Below the pieces are notes generated by a model that saw nothing but the letters and a program-made list of their open reading frames with translations, was not told the DNA's origin and searched no databases. A program made the position numbers and the translations under genes. Shown piece after piece: positions 23,407 to 34,637 of a stretch of DNA of 64,000 nucleotides (its first letter is position 1; each line of letters begins with the position of its first letter). The DNA comes from Musa acuminata AAA Group. Its lineage: Eukaryota > Streptophyta > Magnoliopsida > Zingiberales > Musaceae. Location: NCBI RefSeq assembly GCF_036884655.1, contig NC_088340.1:27267501-27331500 (forward strand), written 5' to 3'.

Positions 23407-24903
23407 TGCTAGTCATAAGTGCCCAGCAAGCCAATCACGTGAGTGATGGCACGTGTGACTTGATACAGAATCTTTTTGCTTATTATATTTTGGCGTATAT
23501 CACTTTATAACTATTGCATAAATGCATATATATTGTGATGTCCTTGGATTTGTGCAATGGGAATCGGATCGTGATGAGATCACGATAATGAGATCGATTC
23601 ACCTTTAAACACATATCCTAAATAATCCCGGTCATAGGTTACTCGAGAGGGACATCGTGATAACCGGATAGACTGGTGTGCTGTATACCCGTCCATATGA
23701 TGGATGCAGCTGGTCTCATAGCTGCTCGTGTAGGGACACTAGGGATACAGTACAGGTGCTCATTGGAAAATGAGTTCACTGATTGATCCGCTTACGGAAT
23801 GCTGGATGGTTGATGATGCCTTATTATCAGACAACGATTCCGTAGTCCTAGTGGTGTATCTGGTTCTTAGACTTGAGACACCAAGGATGTCCTGTATGAG
23901 TGCTCCACTCTTTGATACCAGACTTATAGGTTTGGCTGTTCCCAGATCTAGTACAGCTGGTCATTGGGAGTGGTAGTCGACCTTACGAGGGCTATTGAGT
24001 GTCGATAGAGGATCATCCACTCTCGGTATCATGAGAGGAATATCCCATGTGTTCTTGCTCAGACAAATCCCTGGCCAGGGTCATTCGGGTTGAGAGAGAA
24101 AGAGTTCTCCGGGAGAATCCGATTAGAGCGAGACTCGAGTAGAAACCGTATGGGTCTGACAGCACCATGCTCGATATACGGTCTCTGGGATATTAGATGG
24201 ATGAGGGACTATAGGTACATGGTAACTGAGGACAGACAGGTCCAATGGATTGGATTCCCCTGTATCGTCTGGGGACTACGGCGTAGTGGCCTAGTACTTC
24301 CGTAGTCGATGAGTCGAGTGAATTATTACAGAGATAATAATTCACTTAGTTAGAAGGAGTTCTGACAGGTATGACTCACGGCCAGCTCGATATTGGGCCT
24401 AGAGGGTCACACACATATGGTAGGCATTGCGATGAGTAGAGGTTCGGATATGAGATATCCGACGGAGCCCTTGTCTTATTGGATGCAGATCCAATACCCA
24501 CTAGGGAAAGGACCCATTAGGGTTTTGACACGGGATCTCTATAAATAGGAGGGATTCACAGCCTCATAGGCTAGAGTCTTTGCTTGCCCTTCCTATTCTC
24601 CTCTCCCTCTCCACCTCAGAGTAGGCCTGGAGTTTTGAGGAGCGTCGTCGCAACCCTGCTGTGTGGATCACCGCTAGAGAGGAGGACGCTTGACCTCCTT
24701 CACCCTCTCCTAAGGATCTGCAAGGAAACAGGGATATACGATCTCCCTAGGTAACACAATCACTATACGCAGTTTTGTGTTTTTGCGGATTTTGCGCACC
24801 AATCTTCGCACGACGATGAACATATTTTTGGGAATCGGGGATTTTTGTTTTCTTGTTCTTCCGCTGCGCATATGATGTCGCCCCCCTCTATGATTTCCCA
24901 ACA
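23407..24903 (+). repeat. Element A 5' LTR (1497 bp)
   Basis: TGCTAGTCATA ... TTTCCCAACA. TATA box at 24539-24548 and a transcribed CT-rich segment after it. Differences from the 3' LTR that I can see include GCGTATAT/GCATATAT, a four-base block (GAGGGAC here, GAAATAC in the 3' LTR, near 23646), GGAAAATG/GGAGAATG, TTATTATC/TTATTGTC, GACAGC/GATAGC, TTGCGG/TTACGG and ATATTT/ATCTTT. The ORFs at 23770-23976 and 24090-24305 recur in all family LTRs and are not genes. Confidence 0.95.
24539..24548 (+). promoter_or_regulatory. TATA box of the A LTR promoter
   Basis: CTATAAATAG, repeated in the 3' LTR at 31831-31840. The position, about 360 bp before the LTR end, fits a U3/R boundary just downstream. 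Confidence 0.75.
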
Positions 24904-24904
24904 G

Positions 24905-24916
24905 TGGTATCAGAGC
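24905..24916 (+). other. Element A primer binding site
   Basis: TGGTATCAGAGC, one base after the LTR end: complementary to the 3' end of plant initiator tRNA-Met. Intact, unlike B's copy. Confidence 0.92.
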
Positions 24917-25212
24917 CAGGTTGTTCGTGCGAATGATTGGTTTTGAACTGCGTGTATTGTGTTTAGGAAGAATTTTGACGTCAAAATCGTTGACGCAAAA
25001 GCAAGGAAGGGCAGCAACAGTTGCTGCCCTCGATCTGCATGCCTGCAGCCAGCCGCAGCCGCAGCCAGGCAGCACAGCGCCGGCGCATGCGCAAGCGCTG
25101 TGCCTGCAGCAGCCGGCCGGCGGCCTGCTTGCAGCAGGCTTGCTGCCGGCGGGGCTGGCAACCCACGGGCAGAGGCGCCGTAGGGCAGCGGCGCCTGCCA
25201 CCGAAAGGAAGC

Positions 25213-25440
25213 GACGCCTGCCGCCGCTGCTCCCGCGGGCGAAACCCCCCCCACAGGGGCGGTCGCCCGGCGGGACAGCACCGCCTGCGGAGGCAGCGAC
25301 GCCCGAAGGGGGAGCCCACCTGCAGCGACGCCTGCCGCCGCTACTCCCGCGGGCGAAACCCCCCCCACAGGGGCGGCCGCCTGGCAGGACAGCACCGCCT
25401 GCGGAGGCAGCGGCGCCCGAAGGGGGCGCCCACCCGCAGC
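25213..25440 (+). repeat. Two tandem 114-bp GC-rich units in the A leader
   Basis: Units 25213-25326 and 25327-25440 both begin GACGCCTGCCGCCGCT and share the block GGGCGAAACCCCCCCCACAG, with a few substitutions. B's leader has related but rearranged GC-rich text at about 32515-32990. Confidence 0.88.
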
Positions 25441-26292
25441 GGCGTCGCCGCCAGCGGGCCCTCGCCCCGCCGCACAGGCGCCGCCGGCAGGGTGGCGGCG
25501 ACGGCAGCAGCAGAGGGAATTAGGGTTTTGGGCAAAAAGACAGTTTTGCCCCTGTGAATTTGAGAAATTCCAATTTCTATCTTTTGTCCAAATTACGAAA
25601 ATACCCTTAGGAATTGAGAAATTCCCTATATATCCCTGATTTCAGAAAATATTAATTAATTAAAAGGTTTAGTTGATTATTATTTTTATTATTATCTAGT
25701 AGTCCTACATGATGATGATTATTTATACATGTGATGTATGATGAGTGGACGGATGATCATGGACCGTGTGATGTGTGTACTTGTGATTATTATTATTGAG
25801 GTCTGCGAACCTCCATTATATTTCTCGTTTATTGTCGGGCCTGCGTGCCTATGATTAAGTTGTAATCACATGAGGAGGCGCAGCGGGAGCGTGGAAGCCA
25901 TAGCGGGACCCACGAGACGGACGATCGTGATGCATGGAGATGCATCAAGATGTCGACGGAACCGACGAGGACGAGATGGACGATCACAAGGCATGGAGAT
26001 GCACCGTTGCACACATAGATCTTGATGTGAGTGATTAGGCCTACTGGCTCGGGCCTAATCATATTAGGTTGTGGTCCATGATCATCTGGTGTGATTGCTT
26101 ATACACATACTAGATATGTATATATATTTGCATGCGATGTAGATATATATTAAATATGTATATGTGTGACATGTCATATTAGGAGACCAAATCATAGAAA
26201 CATCTCTCGATAATATTAAGTCGGTAAACGTGAGGCAATTAGATTGACCCACGTGGCCTTCCATCGTTATGAGTAGGAACCGAATCCCGGTG

Positions 26293-26605
26293 TAGGTTGA
26301 GTTGGTCGAGTCCCTCGAGACTCACCTATATCGCGATTCGCTATCTTGCTTACGACATAGAGATGTCACCGGTGACCTGAGGGCATGATATGCTTGGTCG
26401 AGTCCCTCGAGGGTATATCATCAAATCAGACTCATCTTGTAACGAAGGTGTTGACTTAACCGAGCATCATGGTTGGTCGAGTCCCTCGAGGCCATGGTGA
26501 TTCGGAGGCCGAACAGGACGGGAATCACAAGGAGTTGTGATCGGCAAGAGTTGTCTACCTTTTAGGCTTAGTGTGATTGGTCGAGTCCCTCGAGGTTACA
26601 CTAAG
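26293..26605 (+). other. Array of four stem-loops with a common 19-nt apex
   Basis: Each copy presents TTGGTCGAGTCCCTCGAGG (or its first 17-18 bases) at the tip. Stem-loop 1, 26293-26328: TAGGTTGAGT pairs with ACTCACCTA. Stem-loop 2, 26385-26421: ATGATATGC with GTATATCAT. Stem-loop 3, 26465-26499: CATCATGG with CCATGGTG. Stem-loop 4, 26567-26605: CTTAGTGTGA with TTACACTAAG. The stems differ completely in sequence yet pair over 8-10 bp, allowing wobble and one bulge. The apex itself can fold as TCGAG-TCC-CTCGA and contains the self-complementary CTCGAG. It ends about 185 nt before the gag start. Function unknown. Confidence 0.8.
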
Positions 26606-26766
26606 ACGCTGATTGGATCCTGATCCCCACTAGAAGTCTGCCGGAGACTTCCGTTTCACGTGCTGAGGGTGTCGCGTGACTCGTTAGTAAAATAGTGGGA
26701 GCATATTAAGATAGAAGTCCATATCTTGATAGTTTATTTCTTGCAAAATCTGCATATTATTCATTT

Positions 26767-29700
26767 TTGCTACATCTTTATTTTCAGAAAATGTCGCTTT
26801 CAAATCCCTTACGTGGCATACTTGATGTCAACCGCCTCACTGGTCCAAATTATACGGATTGGCTCCGTAACTTGAGAATTGTTCTCACAGCGGAGAAAAT
26901 CGTGTACGTCCTTGATACAGTGATGCCTACGCCCGAAGAAGGGGCAAGCGAGGATGAGATCGCTCGCTACGTGAAGTACATTGATGACTCCACTCTTGCT
27001 CAGTGCTATATGTTGGGCTCTATGACTCCAGAGTTACAGAGACAACATGAAAAGATGGATGCCAGATCCATTCTCCTACATGTCCGTAAATTGTTTGAGG
27101 AACAGGGAAGGACTCAACGATATGAGATATCCAAGAGTCTTTTCCGTGCTAGGATGACTGAGGGGACACCGGTTCAGAACCATGTCCTAAAGATGATTGA
27201 GTGGATAGAGAAACTCACAGGTCTAGGAATGGTCCTAGAGGATAACTTGTGTGTGGACATTGTGCTTCAGTCCCTACCAGATTCCTTTTCACAGTTCATA
27301 ATGAACTTTAATATGAACAAGCTTGAGGTGACTCTCCCAGAGCTCCTCAATATGTTGAGGGAGGCAGAGAGTACTATTAAGAAAGAGAAGCCAGTTCTCT
27401 ACACTGGTGAGACCAGAAAGAAAAGGAAAGCAGAAAGGTCCCTTAAGAAGGGAAAGGGCAAGGGCAAACAAGGTAAAGCAAAGGTTGCTAAGAAAGACCC
27501 AACAAAGGACAAAGGCCAGTGCTTCCACTGTGGTAAAGATGGGCACTGGAAGAGAAACTGCAAAGAGTACCTTGCAGAAAGGGCGAAACAAAAGCTTGAT
27601 GAAGCTTCAGGTACATTCATGATCAGTCTCCATTTGTCAGACTCTTATGATAACACATGGGTATTAGATACCGGTAGTGCTTATCATATATGTAATTCGT
27701 TGCAGGTTCTGGCAAGGCCTAGGAGACTAGAGAAAGGCGAGATGGACCTCAAGATGGGTAATGGAGCAAAAGTTGCTGTATTAGCTGTTGGCGAGGTCGC
27801 CCTACATCTGCCTAGTGGAGCTTTTATTGCATTAGATGCATGTTATTTTGTTCCTTCTATTATCAAAAACATTATCTCCATTTCATGTTTAACAGTTAGT
27901 GGATATAAATTTGTTTTTGAGAACAATGGTTGTTCGATATTATTAGATGATAAGATCATCACGAAAGGAACATTGTATAATGGTTTATTTATGTTAGACA
28001 CCACTCCATATATCATGAATATAAATGTGTCCAAAAGGAAACGAGATGAGTTGAACAGTGCATACCTGTGGCATTGTAGGCTAGGTCACATCCATGAAAG
28101 AAGGATTCAAAAGTTGCTAAATGATGGATATCTAGATCCATTCGACTATGTGTCATATGCAACTTGTGAGCCTTGCATTCGTGGAAAACTGACCAACTCT
28201 CCATTTAGTGGAACTGGAGAGAGAGTCACTGAGTTGTTGGAACTCATACATAGTGATGTATGTGGACCCATGTCAACTCATGCCATTGGAGGTTACTCCT
28301 ACTTCATTACATTTACTGATGATTTCTCAAGGTATGGATATGTGTACTTAATGAAGTACAAGTCCGAGGCCTTTGAGAAATTCAGAGAGTATAAGAATGA
28401 GGTGGAGAACCAGACTGGAAAGAGTATCAAAACTCTTCGATCAGATCGAGGAGGTGAGTACTTAAGTACAGAGTTTACTCACTTCCTCAAGGACCATGGG
28501 ATATTATCCCAATGGACACCTCCTTATACACCTCAGCTCAATGGTGTCTCTGAAAGGAGAAATCGTACATTATTAGATATGGTACGGTCCATGATGAGTT
28601 TCGCTGACCTACCCATCTCATTCTGGGGATATGCCCTAGAAACCGCAGCTTACCTTCTGAACAGAGTTCCAACTAAGTCGGTGGTGTCTACACCATATGA
28701 GATATGGAAAGGGAAGAAGCCTGATCTTAAAGTAGTTAAGATTTGGGGCTGCTCTGCCCATGTTAAAAGATACAACCCCGATAAGTTAGAATCAAGGACA
28801 GGGCGATGTAAATTTGTGGGATACCCCAAGGAAACTTGTGGGTATTACTTCTATCATCTCGAGGACCAAAAGGTCTTTGTAGCTAAGAGAGCAGTGTTCC
28901 TTGAGAAGGAACACATTCTTGACGGAGACAGTGGGAGAATGATAGAATTGAGCGAGGTTGGAGAACCAAGCTCAAGCACCACTCTACAGCCCGAGTCTGT
29001 TCAGGTATCTAATACACAAGTTTCAACTTTACGCAGGTCTGATAGAGTATCCCATCCTCCTGAGAGATATGTGGGACATATTAGAGCAGAGGATGTAGAG
29101 GATATTGATCCTCAGACCTACGAGGAGGCTATTATGAGTATAGACTCCGGGAAGTGGAAAGAAGCCATGAATTCTGAGATGGATTCTATGTACTCCAATA
29201 AGGTTTGGAACCTAGTTGATGCACCCGAAGGTATTGTACCCATCGGTTGCAAGTGGATCTTTAAGAAAAAGATCGGAGTAGATGGAAAGGTAGAGACCTA
29301 TAAAGCAAGGCTAGTGGCTAAGGGGTATCGTCAAAGGCAAGGTGTTGACTACGACGAAACTTTCTCACCCGTAGCAATGCTAAAATCCATCAGAATTCTA
29401 TTGGCTATTGCAGCACACTATGATTATGAGATCTGGCAGATGGATGTGAAAACCGCATTCCTCAACGGGAACCTGGAGGAGGAGGTGTATATGATGCAAC
29501 CTGAGGGATTCGTGTCCAAGAACTGTCCAGATAAGGTGTGTAGGTTGCTTAGATCCATTTATGGACTAAAGCAAGCTTCCCGAAGTTGGAACATAAGATT
29601 TGATGAGGCAATCAGATCTTATGACTTCGTTAAGAACGAAGATGAGCCTTGTGTATACAGAAAGGTAAGTGGGAGCGCTATTAGCTTTTTGGTGTTATAT

Positions 29701-30684
29701 GTGGATGACATCCTCATCATTGGGAATGACATAGGAATGCTATCCACAATAAAGGCTTGGTTATCTAGACACTTCTCCATGAAGGACTTAGGAGAAGCAT
29801 CTTATATCTTGGGGATTAGAATCTATAGAGATAGATCCAAAAGGATGCTTGGCTTGTCCCAGTCCAGGTACATAGAAACTATTGTCAAAATGTTTGGCAT
29901 GGAAAATTCCAAAAGAGGTCTCATACCGATGAGACATGGGATATCGCTTTCTACGAGTATGTCCCCAAAGACTCCAGAAGAAAGGGCGAACATGGATATG
30001 ATACCTTATGCCTCAGCAATAGGGTCTATCATGTATGCCATGCTATGTACTAGGCCTGATATAGCGCATGCTCTGAGTGTCACGAGCAGGTATCAAGCGG
30101 ATCCAGGCTTGGAGCACTGGAAAGCAGTAAAGTGTATCCTTAAGTACTTGAGTAGGACTAAGGATCTTTTACTAGTATATGGAGGTAATAGCCTTAAGGT
30201 TGAAGGCTACACTGACTCAAGTTTTCAGTCTGATGTCGATGATAGCAAGTCGAATTCAGGGTATGTGTACACCTTGAATGGAGGAGCAGTGTGCTGGAAG
30301 AGTTCCAAGCAAGATACCACTGCTGACTCGACCACAGAGGTGGAGTACATTGCTGCATCAGATGCAGCAAAGGAGGGAGTCTGGTTGAAGAAGTTCATCA
30401 CAGATTTGGGAGTCGTGCCGGATAGTGAGGAGCCGATTTCCCTATATTGCGACAACAACGGGGCAATTGCTCAAGCGAAGGAACCTAGGTCTCATCAGAT
30501 ATCTAAGCATGTTCTGAGGAGGTTCCACCTTATCAGAGAGATCGTGACCCGAGGAGATGTAGTAGTGGAAAGAGTTTCATCCGAAGATAACATTGCAGAT
30601 CCACTAACAAAGCCATTGTCTCATATTGTCTTTGAGCGTCACAGGGGTCTGATGGGGATCAGACACATAGGTGATTGGCTTTAG
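26767..30684 (+). CDS. gag-pol: Element A gag-pol polyprotein (intact copia ORF)
   Basis: 1305 codons without a break. The natural start is probably Met-9 (26791), where B's copy also starts. Domains by residue: copia gag about 15-210; zinc knuckle [14 protein letters not shown] 252-265; aspartic protease with DTGS at 301-304; GAG-pre-integrase with HCRLGH and CEPC about 430-475; integrase core with D497, D560 and E596 (35 residues between the last two, the DD35E spacing); RT about 815-1050 with ARLVAKG, D893 in [10 protein letters not shown] and YVDD 978-981; RNase H about 1140-1280 with D1150, E1193, D1229, ending ADPLTKPLS. All catalytic residues I can check are present. The order PR-IN-RT-RH is that of Ty1/copia. 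It would be processed into the enzymes that copy and integrate the element. No frameshift separates gag from pol. Confidence 0.95.
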   Translation: MLHLYFQKMSLSNPLRGILDVNRLTGPNYTDWLRNLRIVLTAEKIVYVLDTVMPTPEEGASEDEIARYVKYIDDSTLAQCYMLGSMTPELQRQHEKMDARSILLHVRKLFEEQGRTQRYEISKSLFRARMTEGTPVQNHVLKMIEWIEKLTGLGMVLEDNLCVDIVLQSLPDSFSQFIMNFNMNKLEVTLPELLNMLREAESTIKKEKPVLYTGETRKKRKAERSLKKGKGKGKQGKAKVAKKDPTKDKGQCFHCGKDGHWKRNCKEYLAERAKQKLDEASGTFMISLHLSDSYDNTWVLDTGSAYHICNSLQVLARPRRLEKGEMDLKMGNGAKVAVLAVGEVALHLPSGAFIALDACYFVPSIIKNIISISCLTVSGYKFVFENNGCSILLDDKIITKGTLYNGLFMLDTTPYIMNINVSKRKRDELNSAYLWHCRLGHIHERRIQKLLNDGYLDPFDYVSYATCEPCIRGKLTNSPFSGTGERVTELLELIHSDVCGPMSTHAIGGYSYFITFTDDFSRYGYVYLMKYKSEAFEKFREYKNEVENQTGKSIKTLRSDRGGEYLSTEFTHFLKDHGILSQWTPPYTPQLNGVSERRNRTLLDMVRSMMSFADLPISFWGYALETAAYLLNRVPTKSVVSTPYEIWKGKKPDLKVVKIWGCSAHVKRYNPDKLESRTGRCKFVGYPKETCGYYFYHLEDQKVFVAKRAVFLEKEHILDGDSGRMIELSEVGEPSSSTTLQPESVQVSNTQVSTLRRSDRVSHPPERYVGHIRAEDVEDIDPQTYEEAIMSIDSGKWKEAMNSEMDSMYSNKVWNLVDAPEGIVPIGCKWIFKKKIGVDGKVETYKARLVAKGYRQRQGVDYDETFSPVAMLKSIRILLAIAAHYDYEIWQMDVKTAFLNGNLEEEVYMMQPEGFVSKNCPDKVCRLLRSIYGLKQASRSWNIRFDEAIRSYDFVKNEDEPCVYRKVSGSAISFLVLYVDDILIIGNDIGMLSTIKAWLSRHFSMKDLGEASYILGIRIYRDRSKRMLGLSQSRYIETIVKMFGMENSKRGLIPMRHGISLSTSMSPKTPEERANMDMIPYASAIGSIMYAMLCTRPDIAHALSVTSRYQADPGLEHWKAVKCILKYLSRTKDLLLVYGGNSLKVEGYTDSSFQSDVDDSKSNSGYVYTLNGGAVCWKSSKQDTTADSTTEVEYIAASDAAKEGVWLKKFITDLGVVPDSEEPISLYCDNNGAIAQAKEPRSHQISKHVLRRFHLIREIVTRGDVVVERVSSEDNIADPLTKPLSHIVFERHRGLMGIRHIGDWL

Positions 30685-30698
30685 GTCAAGTGGGAGAT
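30685..30698 (+). other. Element A polypurine tract
   Basis: GTCAAGTGGGAGAT between the pol stop codon and the 3' LTR. The purine core GTGGGAGA is the likely plus-strand primer. The ORF ends directly at it. Confidence 0.85.
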
Positions 30699-32194
30699 TG
30701 CTAGTCATAAGTGCCCAGCAAGCCAATCACGTGAGTGATGGCACGTGTGACTTGATACAGAATCTTTTTGCTTATTATATTTTGGCATATATCACTTTAT
30801 AACTATTGCATAAATGCATATATATTGTGATGTCCTTGGATTTGTGCAATGGGAATCGGATCGTGATGAGATCACGATAATGAGATCGATTCACCTTTAA
30901 ACACATATCCTAAATAATCCCGGTCATAGGTTACTCGAGAAATACATCGTGATAACCGGATAGACTGGTGTGCTGTATACCCGTCCATATGATGGATGCA
31001 GCTGGTCTCATAGCTGCTCGTGTAGGGACACTAGGGATACAGTACAGGTGCTCATTGGAGAATGAGTTCACTGATTGATCCGCTTACGGAATGCTGGATG
31101 GTTGATGATGCCTTATTGTCAGACAACGATTCCGTAGTCCTAGTGGTGTATCTGGTTCTTAGACTTGAGACACCAAGGATGTCCTGTATGAGTGCTCCAC
31201 TCTTTGATACCAGACTTATAGGTTTGGCTGTTCCCAGATCTAGTACAGCTGGTCATTGGGAGTGGTAGTCGACCTTACGAGGGCTATTGAGTGTCGATAG
31301 AGGATCATCCACTCTCGGTATCATGAGAGGAATATCCCATGTGTTCTTGCTCAGACAAATCCCTGGCCAGGGTCATTCGGGTTGAGAGAGAAAGAGTTCT
31401 CCGGGAGAATCCGATTAGAGCGAGACTCGAGTAGAAACCGTATGGGTCTGATAGCACCATGCTCGATATACGGTCTCTGGGATATTAGATGGATGAGGGA
31501 CTATAGGTACATGGTAACTGAGGACAGACAGGTCCAATGGATTGGATTCCCCTGTATCGTCTGGGGACTACGGCGTAGTGGCCTAGTACTTCCGTAGTCG
31601 ATGAGTCGAGTGAATTATTACAGAGATAATAATTCACTTAGTTAGAAGGAGTTCTGACAGGTATGACTCACGGCCAGCTCGATATTGGGCCTAGAGGGTC
31701 ACACACATATGGTAGGCATTGCGATGAGTAGAGGTTCGGATATGAGATATCCGACGGAGCCCTTGTCTTATTGGATGCAGATCCAATACCCACTAGGGAA
31801 AGGACCCATTAGGGTTTTGACACGGGATCTCTATAAATAGGAGGGATTCACAGCCTCATAGGCTAGAGTCTTTGCTTGCCCTTCCTATTCTCCTCTCCCT
31901 CTCCACCTCAGAGTAGGCCTGGAGTTTTGAGGAGCGTCGTCGCAACCCTGCTGTGTGGATCACCGCTAGAGAGGAGGACGCTTGACCTCCTTCACCCTCT
32001 CCTAAGGATCTGCAAGGAAACAGGGATATACGATCTCCCTAGGTAACACAATCACTATACGCAGTTTTGTGTTTTTACGGATTTTGCGCACCAATCTTCG
32101 CACGACGATGAACATCTTTTTGGGAATCGGGGATTTTTGTTTTCTTGTTCTTCCGCTGCGCATATGATGTCGCCCCCCCTATGATTTCCCAACA
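30699..32194 (+). repeat. Element A 3' LTR (1496 bp)
   Basis: TGCTAGTCATA ... TTTCCCAACA, followed by TSD ACTAT (32195-32199). It forms a long inverted repeat with B's 5' LTR (33130-34632). It shares with that LTR the block CGAGAAATACATC, which A's own 5' LTR lacks. Confidence 0.95.
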
Positions 32195-33129
32195 ACTATC
32201 ACATCCACGCTCTCGCTGCGCCTCCTCATGTGATTACAACTTAATCATAGTCACAAGTACACACATCACACGGTCCATGATCATCCGTCCATACATCATA
32301 CATCACATGTATAATTAATCATCATCATGTAGGACTACTAGATAATGATAAAAATAATAATCAACTAAACTTTTTAATTAATTAATATTTTCTAAAATCA
32401 AGGACATGTAGGAAATTTCTGAATTCATATGGGTATTTTTGTAATTTGGATAAAAGACAAAAACTGGAATTTCTTAAATTCTAAGGGGTAAAACTATCTT
32501 TTGCCCAGAAAACCCTGATGCCCTACTGCCCTTTGCTGCTGCCGCCGCCGCCGCCACCCTACTGTCGACGACCTATGCGGCGGGCGCCCTTGCCTACAAG
32601 CGGCACGCCCGCTGGCGGCGCTATCGCTGCAAGTGAGCGCCCCCACGAGCGTTGCCGCCTCCGCGGGCGGTTCTGCCGGCGGGGCAACGCCCGCAGGCGG
32701 TGCTGCCCCTGCGGGCATCGTCGCCTCCGCGAGCGGTTCTGCCCGCGGGGCAACACCCGCAGGCGGTGCTGTCCCGCCGGGCGGCCGCCCCTACGGGGGG
32801 GTTTCGCCCACGGGAGCAGCAGCGGCAGGCGCCGTTGCCCTGCGGCGCCTCACCCCGCTGGAGAAGCAACCGCAGGCGCCTCTGCGCACGGGCTGCCAGC
32901 CCCGCCGGATGCAAGCCTGTTGCAAGCAGGCCGTTGGCCGGCTGCTGCAGACGCAGCCCCTGTGCTGCCTGCCTACGGCTGCGCTACACGCACGCAGATC
33001 GAGGGCAATAATTGTTGCTGCGCTTTCTCGCTTTTGCGTCAACGATTTTGACGTCAAAAGTTTTTCCTAAACACAATACACGTAGTTCAAAACTAATCAT
33101 TCGTACGAACAACCTGGCTCTGATATTAC
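32195..33129 (-). other. Element B leader (LTR-proximal part), GC-rich
   Basis: Minus-strand continuation of B's leader from the primer binding site inward, up to A's insertion point. 32515-32990 is strongly GC-rich and made of GGCGGTGCTGCC/GGGCAACGCCCGC-type words, giving overlapping chance ORFs on both strands. The primer binding site (reverse of 33117-33128) reads TAATATCAGAG in place of TGGTATCAGAG, two G-to-A changes, so it is probably dead. Confidence 0.85.
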
Positions 33130-34632
33130 TGTTGGGAAATCTTAGGGGGCGACATCAGATGCGCAGCGGAGGAACAAGAAAACAAAATCCTTGATTCCCA
33201 AAGAGATGTTCGTCGTCATGCGAAGATTGGTGTGCAAAATCCGCGAAACTTAAAACTACATATATAGTAGATTGTGTTACCTAGGGAGATCGTATATCCT
33301 TGTTTCCTTGCAGATCCTTAGGAGAGGTCAAGCGTCCTCTCTAGCGGTGATCCACACAGCCGGGCTACGACGATGCTCCTTAAAACTCACGACGACGCTC
33401 CTCAAAACTCCAGGCCTACTTCGAGGTGGAGAGGGGGAGGAGAATAGGAGAGGCAAGCAAAGGCTTAGCATATGTGGCTCTGAATCCCTCCTATTTATAG
33501 AGGTCCCCTATCAAACCCTAATGGGTCCTCCCTTAGTGGGTATTGGATCTGCATCCAATAAGACAAGGGCTCCATCGGATATCTCATATCCGAACCTCTA
33601 CTCATCGCAATGCCTACCATATGTGTGTGACCCTCTAGGCCCAATATCGAGCTAGCCGTGAGTCATACCTGTAAGAACTCATTCTAACTTAGTGAATTAT
33701 TATCTCTGTAATAATTCACTCGACTCATCGACTACGGACATACTAGGCTACTACGTCGTAGTCTCCAGATGATACAGGGGAATCCAATCCATTGGACCTG
33801 TTTGTCCTTAGTTACCATGTACCTATAGTCTCTCATCCATCTAATATCCCAGAGATTGTATATCGAGCATAGTGTTGTCAGACCCATACGGTTTCTTCTC
33901 GAGTCTCGCTCTAATCGGATTCTTTCGGAGAACTCTATCTCTCTCAACCCGAATGACCCTGGCTAGGGATTTGTCCGAGCAAGAACACATGGGATATTCC
34001 TCTCATGACGCCGAGAGTAGATGATCCTCTATCGACACTCAATAGCCCTCGTAAGGTCGACTACCACTCCCAATGACCAACTGTACTAGATCTGGGACAA
34101 CCAAACCTATAAGTCTGGTATCAAAGAGTGGATCACTCATACAGGACATCCTTGGTGTCTCAAGTCTAAGGACTAGATACACCACTAGGACTTCGGAATC
34201 GTTATCTGACAATAAGGCATCATTAACCATCCAACATTTCGTAAGCGGATCAATCAATGAACTCATTCTCCAATGAGCACCTATACTATATCCCTAGTGT
34301 CCCTACACGAGCAGCTTTGAGACCAACTGCATCCATCATATGGACGGGTATGCAGTACACAATCTGTCCGGTTATCACGATGTATTTCTCGAGTAACCTA
34401 TGACCGGGATTATTTAGGATATGTGTTTAAAGGTGAATCGATCTCATTATCGTGATCTTATCACAATCCGATTCCCATTGCACAAATCCAAGAATATCAC
34501 AATATATATATATGCATATATGCAATAGTTATAAAGTGATATACGTCAAAATATAATAAGCAAAAAGATTCTGTATCAAGTCACACGTGCCATCACTCAC
34601 GTGATTGGCTTACTGAGCACCTATGACAAGTA
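33130..34632 (-). repeat. Element B 5' LTR (1503 bp)
   Basis: Plus strand TGTTGGGAAATC ... CTATGACAAGTA; the last bases correspond to TGACTAGCA with changes, so the canonical LTR terminus is degraded. TSD GCTTT follows (34633-34637). TATA box in reverse (CTATTTATAG, about 33488-33497). A short local duplication (CGACGACGCTCCT-like text at about 33367-33400) is not in A. Confidence 0.92.
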
Positions 34633-34637
34633 GCTTT

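Larger units (their letters stand above)
24917..26790 (+). other. Element A untranslated leader (about 1.9 kb)
   Basis: A long leader with two contrasting parts. 25020-25520 is very GC-rich and includes a tandem duplication. 25530-26790 is AT-rich to mixed and holds the stem-loop array at 26293-26605. Several ORFs cross the GC-rich part in different frames on both strands (such as 24921-25523); none matches a domain I know and B's copy does not keep them, so I treat them as chance ORFs. Confidence 0.8.
23407..32194 (+). mobile_element. Element A: intact, young Ty1/copia retrotransposon
   Basis: 8788 bp with LTRs 23407-24903 and 30699-32194, perfect TSD ACTAT, primer binding site, polypurine tract and a single uninterrupted gag-pol ORF. 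The LTRs differ at only about ten sites, which indicates recent insertion. LTR length of about 1.5 kb and the polyprotein layout resemble Angela/Tork-type copia elements, but I cannot fix the lineage without a tree. It landed head-to-head inside an older member of its own family (B). This is the only element here that could still be active. Confidence 0.95.
195..34632 (-). mobile_element. Element B: Ty1/copia LTR retrotransposon, broken by three nested insertions
   Basis: Minus-strand copia element flanked by the TSD GCTTT (190-194, 34633-34637). Its 5' LTR is 33130-34632. Its 3' LTR is 195-832 plus 10958-11815. Leader, gag and pol lie between. Removing the Tekay element (833-10952), element G (15269-22294) and element A (23407-32194), each with its own TSD, gives a normal element of about 8.5 kb. 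B belongs to the same family as A (same LTR, leader and polyprotein), but its coding region is broken by frameshifts and stops. B therefore predates A, which inserted into it in opposite orientation. Confidence 0.9.

Noticed and set aside
23770..24305. Conserved ORFs in the A-family LTRs (also 31062-31597, 43639-43866)
   Set aside because: They recur because the LTR is repeated; reading frames are broken in some copies and no domain is seen.
24921..25557. Long overlapping ORFs of 178-200 codons in the GC-rich leader
   Set aside because: Open in several frames on both strands because of base composition, made of Pro/Arg/Ala-rich text, and not kept in B's leader.
26293..26605. CRISPR-like regularly spaced repeats
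   Set aside because: Four copies of a motif in a plant retrotransposon leader, with spacers that form paired stems; no cas genes.
195..34632. A single giant retrotransposon
   Set aside because: The length comes from three insertions, each with its own LTRs and TSD; B itself is about 8.5 kb.
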